Source: Nemophila menziesii
Lineage: Eukaryota; Streptophyta; Magnoliopsida; Boraginales; Hydrophyllaceae
Length of the DNA: 64,000 bases
Assembly: GCA_029959085.1 (NCBI GenBank)
Contig: JARWIR010000002.1
Coordinates: 64,534,154-64,598,153, forward strand
Reading direction: 5' to 3'
Part shown: in pieces, positions 58,709 through 64,000 of the stretch
Layout of the letters: every line of letters begins with the position of its first letter
How positions within the stretch are numbered: the stretch's first letter is position 1
Position numbers and translations under genes: made by a program
The notes under the pieces: model-generated
Told to the model about the DNA's origin: nothing
What the model saw: only the letters and a program-made list of their open reading frames with translations
Database searches by the model: none

Positions 58709-60181
58709 AGACCCCCAACTCAAACCTTTGTCGTCCCGACAAAGTAAAACAAAACAAAGGGGTAGAAATAAGCGTATAAACAAGTAGAAGCTAGCAAATA
58801 AACCCTAAAGCAATTCTCAAAATAAATCTCATATAACAAACTCTAGAAACTAATATACACATACACTAATCATGCAACATCAAACATAAATAATCTCAAT
58901 CATAAAATTAAAGTTGCAATGCTTGAAGGTTACACTTGTACTCATCTCTGTATGATGGCTATAGAGTGGTCATTAATCCTAACTCGCTTGGAACGCTCCA
59001 CCTAGTGTATTCCCTATCAACAGAATTATAAATTCACTATGCACTTAGGAATCACGAGGTCTTTACGGTTATAATATTGGCTTAAGGACGGGTGTGGATG
59101 TATATATGGTAAATTTGAAGTGAGCTTTTGGCTCTCTCCTCACTTACCATCAACAGTGTCCTCGAGCTTGAGTTAAAGCTCAAAAAGATGTTCTCACTCA
59201 CCCATATACGCAACAATTTAGCGTCCCATGTCTACCCACTATAAACAAGATGATTTTCAGAAAATTCCACTTTGCCGGATGTTTTATTCATTCGTATTTT
59301 TCTTTTTCTTTTCTTTTCTCTTTTTTATGTACAGAAGCAAACCGGGTTCCCGGTTTTGATGAATCCGGGTTCCCGGTTCCTACTGTATGGATTTTTCATT
59401 TTTTTCATTTTTTTCTTTCTTTTTCACTTTTTCACATTCCCAGCAAAGGGTTACAAGTATATATCATCTGCAATTGTGCTACAATACAAAGCACATTGAT
59501 CCCAACCCATTAAATTCCCCATATGTGGTCCCACCACCCCAAACTCAAGCTCGAGACATGTCTAAGGATTGTGATTCAAGTGCGGGTCATATGGTCATGC
59601 CTATTACTCTAAGGGATAATGGCTTATATCGTGGCTACAAAGAAAAGGCTAAAGGCTCAAAGTGGGCTAAGACGGATAATAATTAATACAAGGGATAGAA
59701 GGCTAAAAAGGCACAAATGGCTAACAAAGAACTACCCCTATCATTTTCCTAAGTACATAGCTTGTCTTTAGTTCATATCTAGGTGGGTTCTCTACTAATT
59801 AGGATTTCACGTTCTACACACCAAACATATTCCTTGAGTACAAGCTTACTTCATTTGCATTGTTCATTAATTTTTCCTATCAATTACATATGTTCGCATG
59901 CAATTGTAAGTGCGTTTTATATCAATCCCTAAAGTTCATTATTTACTATCATAGATTTATCAAGAGTATGCTTAAAGGGATATTTAAAAATTTCTACAGT
60001 CAAACGCAACTCCGAAAATTTCTTTTATTGAAAGCAAATAAAGCAAATAACACATAAAAACTGGGATGAGGCAACGAACCCCACCCCAAACTCAAAAATG
60101 AGTCGTGTCCCCACGACTCGAAAAGACTCAATAAAGAATTTAACCTAATCTACACTAAGAGGAAAGTTTAGAAAACGTATC
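58709..60181 (-). mobile_element. PPT and 3' non-coding region of element F
   Basis: Polypurine tract GTTTGAGTTGGGGGTCT (58709-58726, minus). PPT-like CACCACCCCAAACTCAAGC at about 59531-59549. At 59339-59380 two dyads of the F array type (AAACCGGGTTCCCGGTTTT and ATCCGGGTTCCCGGTT) stand apart from the main array. Hairpin GAGTCGTG-TCCC-CACGACTC (60100-60119), perfect, abutted by CACCCCAAACTC. No gene seen. Confidence 0.75.
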
Positions 60182-61498
60182 TTAACCAGCGCGAGGCTGG
60201 TTATCGGTGTTGCGTTCTGGACCTTTATCTCGCGTAACAGCATCATAAATCGCATTTTGAAGTGTATTTACGCCTAGGATTAAATTTCGAAGCAGGTCCA
60301 ATTCTTTTGTAACGTTTCCCAAGGTAGCAATCATCTTCTCCTGATTCTCTTCCAACACCTGAATCTTCGCTTCCAACTCAGGTACATTTTTCACTTTCTT
60401 TGATTGAGGAGTTCTCGGACTTCTTGTAGTTCGTGTTGCTTCTTCATGGATGTTCTTGATTGTGCTCAAAGCTATACTCACACCAACTGAAACAGTATCA
60501 ATATCTGCGTCCTTACGCGGAATCTTTGCGTCTAGACACAATTGAGTAATAGTACAAGGAAACTTCAGATTTTGTTGTTTCATAGGTGATTTCGCGAACT
60601 CCATGATTGTATCATAAATGATCTTAGCAACATCAAAGGGTTTCTCCTCCAAAATACACTTAATAACAAATATGTGCTCTTTCTTCAACTCGGAAGTGTG
60701 TTTAATACCAAAGAAAGTGGGTATTATGAAACGAGACCAAACCTTAGCACGAGGTGTCAAACTACTGCTGTAAAACTGTCCAGGATATCTTTCACCTTCA
60801 GGAATTGGGCTAGTCCCATTAACAAGCACGGTCCCCCAAAGGGATTCAAAATCAAAAGAAGGGTCATTAAGAGTTTCTTGGAAGGGGCATGTTCCAGAAA
60901 AGTTGGGTAGTTTCAATGATTTCCGAATACGTTCAATAGAGAAAGTTACTACCTTTTTGCGGATATCAATGGCATCACGGGAGGTAGCTAAACCTTTGTA
61001 AAATTCGCGCACAAAAGTAGGAATAAACTCAAGCTTCCTTTCTTGTAACTCTTTCCAACCAAACTTATCACATGTCACAGCATATTCCTTGCAATCACTA
61101 CTCATAATACCCTTAGGAAAATTCGTCTCCTCACCAAATTTCAAAAATTCAATTCTTTCACGAACCTGAGTATTCCAACAAGTGTAAACCCTCTTAGGCT
61201 TGTGGGCCCACATCTTCATACGCGGAGGTTTTTGAACGGGTTCTTCCGGTATCTCTTGTTCAGTTTCTTTCTCAATGTTCTTCGCAATTTCCTCTTCTGG
61301 TTCCTTTTCACTTTCACTCTCATCGATCAATCTTCTCTTGTGACCCGTGATTTCTTTTCTTTTAGAATCAAGCTTAACTTCGTCAATTTTTTGTTTAGGA
61401 CGCGAATCAGGAATCTCAATAGCTTGATCTTGTGAACCACCAATGGTGGTCTTTCTTTTAGGAGCATTTCTTCGAAAATCACCAGTTCTGTTAGTCAT
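60182..61498 (-). CDS. ORF3 protein of element F, putative plant transposon protein family
   Basis: Intact, 438 codons, ATG at 61498 (MTNRTGDFRRNAPKRK). Residues 1-105 are charged, with a Glu/Lys-rich segment around 50-80. The core at ~120-345 holds WNTQVRERIEFLKFG, CDKFGWKELQERKLEFIPTF, REFYKGLATSRDAIDIRKK, VVTFSIERIRKSLKLP, SSLTPRAKVWSRFIIPTFFG, IKCILEEKPFDVAKIIYDTI and KFPCTITQLCLDAKI, parallel to the C ORF3 core. The last ~80 residues look like a coiled coil. Same position, between the array and the 3' hairpin. No membrane segment. Role unknown; proposals such as an RNA-binding or accessory protein would be speculation. Confidence 0.78.
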   Translation of the reverse strand: MTNRTGDFRRNAPKRKTTIGGSQDQAIEIPDSRPKQKIDEVKLDSKRKEITGHKRRLIDESESEKEPEEEIAKNIEKETEQEIPEEPVQKPPRMKMWAHKPKRVYTCWNTQVRERIEFLKFGEETNFPKGIMSSDCKEYAVTCDKFGWKELQERKLEFIPTFVREFYKGLATSRDAIDIRKKVVTFSIERIRKSLKLPNFSGTCPFQETLNDPSFDFESLWGTVLVNGTSPIPEGERYPGQFYSSSLTPRAKVWSRFIIPTFFGIKHTSELKKEHIFVIKCILEEKPFDVAKIIYDTIMEFAKSPMKQQNLKFPCTITQLCLDAKIPRKDADIDTVSVGVSIALSTIKNIHEEATRTTRSPRTPQSKKVKNVPELEAKIQVLEENQEKMIATLGNVTKELDLLRNLILGVNTLQNAIYDAVTRDKGPERNTDNQPRAG

Positions 61499-62627
61499 CT
61501 CTTTTCACCCCAAACTCAAAACTTCAAATAATGAAAAACTTAGAGAAAAAGTTTAGAATTTTGATGTTTGGAGGCTTAGGAATTGAAGAACTAGGGTATA
61601 TATGAGATGGGTCTTGTTTAATTTGAATGGGAGAAGAAAGAATTGGGTTTTATTTAAGGATATGATGAAGAAGAATCTTGGGAAAAACTAAGGATTTGAT
61701 GTTATTTTGGAGAGGAGGTGAGTTGATTTTGTGTTTTTGTGGTGAAAGAGGGTAGGAATTGATGATATATAGTGTTTAGGATGATGAATTTCGGAGGTGA
61801 GGAGGCTATTGGTGCGTTTTAGGTAAAGACTTGCAAAAGAGGCTAAGAAAACTAGGTTAAGGCCTCAAAAACCGACATCACAGCTTCAAAACCGGGTTCC
61901 CGGTTTTGGCAAACCGGGTTCCCGGTTCCGCGTCGCTGTGACGGCGCGGAAAATTAACTTAAAGCCTTTTTTTTTTTTCAAAACGCACCAAAACGCTGGA
62001 CCCCAAGACGCTGGGTCAGAGATTTTCCTCGCCGAAACCGGGTTCCCGGTTCTGTGTAATGCGGGTACCCAGATTTTTCTCGATGGCGCGAGTCAAGACG
62101 CGCCAAAACACAGCATCCCAAAACGCTGGGTCAGAACTTTTGGATTTTTCAGCTTCGAAACCGGGTACCCGGTTTTGCCAAATGCGGGTTCCTGGTTTTG
62201 TGTCGATGGCGCGAACCAAAACGCAGCAAAACGCAAGCCACCAAGACGCTGGGTCAGAAAATTTCAGAAATCACGGCACCAAAACCGGGTGCCCGGTTTC
62301 GAAAATCCGGGTACCCGGTTCCGAAGCTGTGTCGTGAACCAAGACGCCAAGTGTTGCGTTGAAGAGGGTGGTACCAGCTCCAAAACCGGGTTCCCGGTTT
62401 TGCGAAACCGGGTTCCCGGTTTCTCCTGGACATCCATCCTCTTTTTCTCCTGTTTTCGCCAAATCGACCCTAAACTCATGACCTTTTTACCCCTGAAATC
62501 ATCAAAAACAACTACCCTTCCTCATTTCTTAATAATAAAAACTAAAATTACGAAAATCAAACTAATCTAAAATGCAAAAATTGAAAACTCAGCTAATATA
62601 CAATGAATTGGCTTTTGTTTAACGTCG
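61499..62627 (-). repeat. ORF3 leader and paired-hairpin array, element F
   Basis: The leader carries the pre-ORF3 purine motif (CACCCCAAACTC, about 61506-61517) and a TATA-like CTATATATC (61764-61772, minus). The array (61885-62435) has about five units of ~120 bases. Each has AAACCGGGTTCCCGGTTT-type dyads (7-9 bp stem, 2-base loop), mostly in pairs spaced by a few bases, plus a conserved partner (CCAAGACGCTGGGTCAGA.. and a GCGCGA-containing segment). The loop varies (TT, TA, TG) while the stem is kept. The frames open over it on both strands follow from repeat composition. Confidence 0.8.
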
Positions 62628-64000
62628 TTAAGCTCGACGGGTTACCTCACGCTTCTGAGGAGTCTCGAGGAGATTCATGACCTCCCCGGGATGTGGATCT
62701 TCCGAGCGATTGGTATCATCACCTCCATGGTATATCTTTAGTCTGTGACCGTTAACCATAAAGGTACGGTTCTCTAGCGGATGTTCTATTTCTATCGCCC
62801 CATGAGGTGTAACTTTGGTCACTATGTATGGACCTGACCACTTAGATCTTAACTTACCCGGATAATTGCTGAACTTTGAGTTATACTTCAACACTCTTTG
62901 CCCCACTTCAAAGTTCTTTGTACGAATCCGATTATCATGCCATTTCTTTGTGTTTTCTTTATAGAGTTTGGCATTTTCATAAGCATGCAACCGGAATTCG
63001 TCAAGTTAATTAAGCTTTATCATACGATTCTTTCCGGCTAAGATAGGATCTAAGTTCAACTGCGCAATTTCCCAATAGGCACCCATTTCAAGCTCTAAAG
63101 GTAAGTGACAAGCCTTACCATACACCATACTATAGGGAGATGCACCTATGGGAGTCTTAAACGCAGTACGATAGGCCCACAACGCATCATCTAACTTCAT
63201 TAACCAATCTTTTCTTGTAGGACCAACGGTTTTCTCTAGGATTGACTTGACTTCACGGTTCAATACTTCAGCTTGACCATTGGATTGTGGATGATATGCA
63301 GTAGATACACGGTGTCTAACTCCATATTTCTCTAGAACAGTCTTCAGATATTTATTAACGAAATGAGATCCTCCATCGCTAATAATCACTCTAGGTGTGC
63401 CATGTCTAGTGAAAATATGTGATTTCAAGAACTTGATCACCACTCGTGAATCATTAGTAGGTAAAGCCACCGCTTCTATCCACTTAGACACATAATCAAC
63501 GACCAATAAGATATAGAGGTTACCATTTGAAGGAACGAAAGGACCCATAAAGTCTATGCCCCACACATCGAATATCTCAACCTCTAACACATTATTACGC
63601 GGCATCTCATCCCTCTTAGATATGTTTCCGGTAAACTGGCATCTCGTACATTTCTTAACATATTCATGACAATCTTTTACAAGAGAAGGCCAGTAAAAAG
63701 CTGATTGAAATACCTTCGCAGCAGTTCTGTCTCCTTTGAAATGTCCTCCATATAGTGAATCATGGCATCCAGCTATAATGGCTTGAGTCTCTTCCCTTGC
63801 TACACATCTTCGTATCATTTGGTCAGCACAAACTTTATAGAGGAAAGGATCCTCCCAAAAGAACTGTCTAGCACGATGAGCTAACCTCTTTCTTTCTTGA
63901 TAAGTAGAGCCTTCAGGAAAAACACCACTCACCACTAAATTCGCAATATCTGCATACCACGAAGCCTCATAATCTCGAACAACGAATAAACTCTCATCAG
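62628..64000 (-). pseudogene. Integrase end of pol, element F, one stop codon, partial
   Basis: Minus strand, running off the right edge. Integrase: zinc-binding H/H/C/C ([14 protein letters not shown] and [10 protein letters not shown]), core D in GIDFMGPF, D in [10 protein letters not shown] in [12 protein letters not shown] (all three acidic residues kept), [18 protein letters not shown] and [12 protein letters not shown]. An in-frame TAA at 63006-63008 (where E has GAA in LNELDEF) splits it. The frame then continues unchanged to 62628 through NFEVGQRVLKYNSKFSNYPGKL, WSGPYIVTKV and FMVNGHRLKIYHGG. The coding frame continues past the upstream end of the open part (63935) to 64000. Far better preserved than pol of E. 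Confidence 0.88.

Noticed and set aside
60182..61498. Envelope gene, making F an endogenous retrovirus-like element
   Set aside because: No signal peptide, no transmembrane segment, no Cys-rich ectodomain; the core matches the plant transposon protein type instead.
61885..62435. Possible CRISPR array (regular repeats with spacers)
   Set aside because: Plant nuclear context, units are tandem duplications whose 'spacers' are also repeated, and no cas genes.
61938..62570. A 210-codon open frame across the F array, with repeated Cys/Pro/Gly motifs
   Set aside because: Open frames occur on both strands at the same place and follow the repeat period; composition, not coding, explains them.

Overview
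This window looks like plant nuclear DNA, probably from a dicot. It is AT-rich and consists mostly of nested Ty3/gypsy LTR retrotransposons of the Athila type. The type is shown by a primer-binding site complementary to tRNA-Asp, LTRs that begin TGATGTCTCC and end ACCACCA, Athila-style Gag, and an extra ORF in the 'env' position that resembles the plant 'putative transposon protein' family. I recognise one ordinary host gene, an LPA1 / 2-phosphoglycerate-kinase-like P-loop protein in seven coding exons at 31300-34027. The species cannot be named from the sequence.

Layout (letters are my own). 1-541: LTR fragment. 542-5869: 3' half of element A (+). 5870-8642: remnant J (-). 8648-27056: element B (+), whose 5' LTR is split by the complete element C (-, 8821-18771, target duplication CATCT). 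A MITE lies inside B. 27057-27953: LTR fragment (-). 27954-36830: low-copy stretch with a tRNA-type SINE, the LPA1-like gene and two LINE remnants. 36840-38980: remnant I (+). 38990-39988: remnant H (-). 39989-50013: element G (-), carrying two solo LTRs (duplications ATCGG and GTCAC) and two SINEs. 50014-57146: element E (+), inserted in the gag of G. 57147-64000: element F (-), inserted in the pol of E and running off the window.

E and F carry pol (RT, RNase H, integrase). B, C, G and J carry a different ORF in which Gag-protease runs straight into a short tail resembling the integrase C-terminal domain, with no RT, RNase H or integrase core. In C this ORF is open from end to end (913 codons). 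C also has a second intact ORF, matched LTRs (about 2.3% apart by eye) and a target duplication, so it looks like a recently moved non-autonomous element that would depend on pol from relatives such as E and F.

The elements share an unusual non-coding 3' half. It contains (i) GC-rich arrays of short inverted repeats just after gag/pol, with a different core sequence in each element; (ii) a TATA-like site and a leader before ORF3; (iii) a hairpin GAGTCGTG-N4-CACGACTC after ORF3; and (iv) up to five copies per element of the polypurine-tract motif GAGTTTGGGG at fixed landmarks. These shared signals, together with the Gag-PR-tail ORF, are the main candidates for something not yet described. All comparisons were made by eye; no database was searched.
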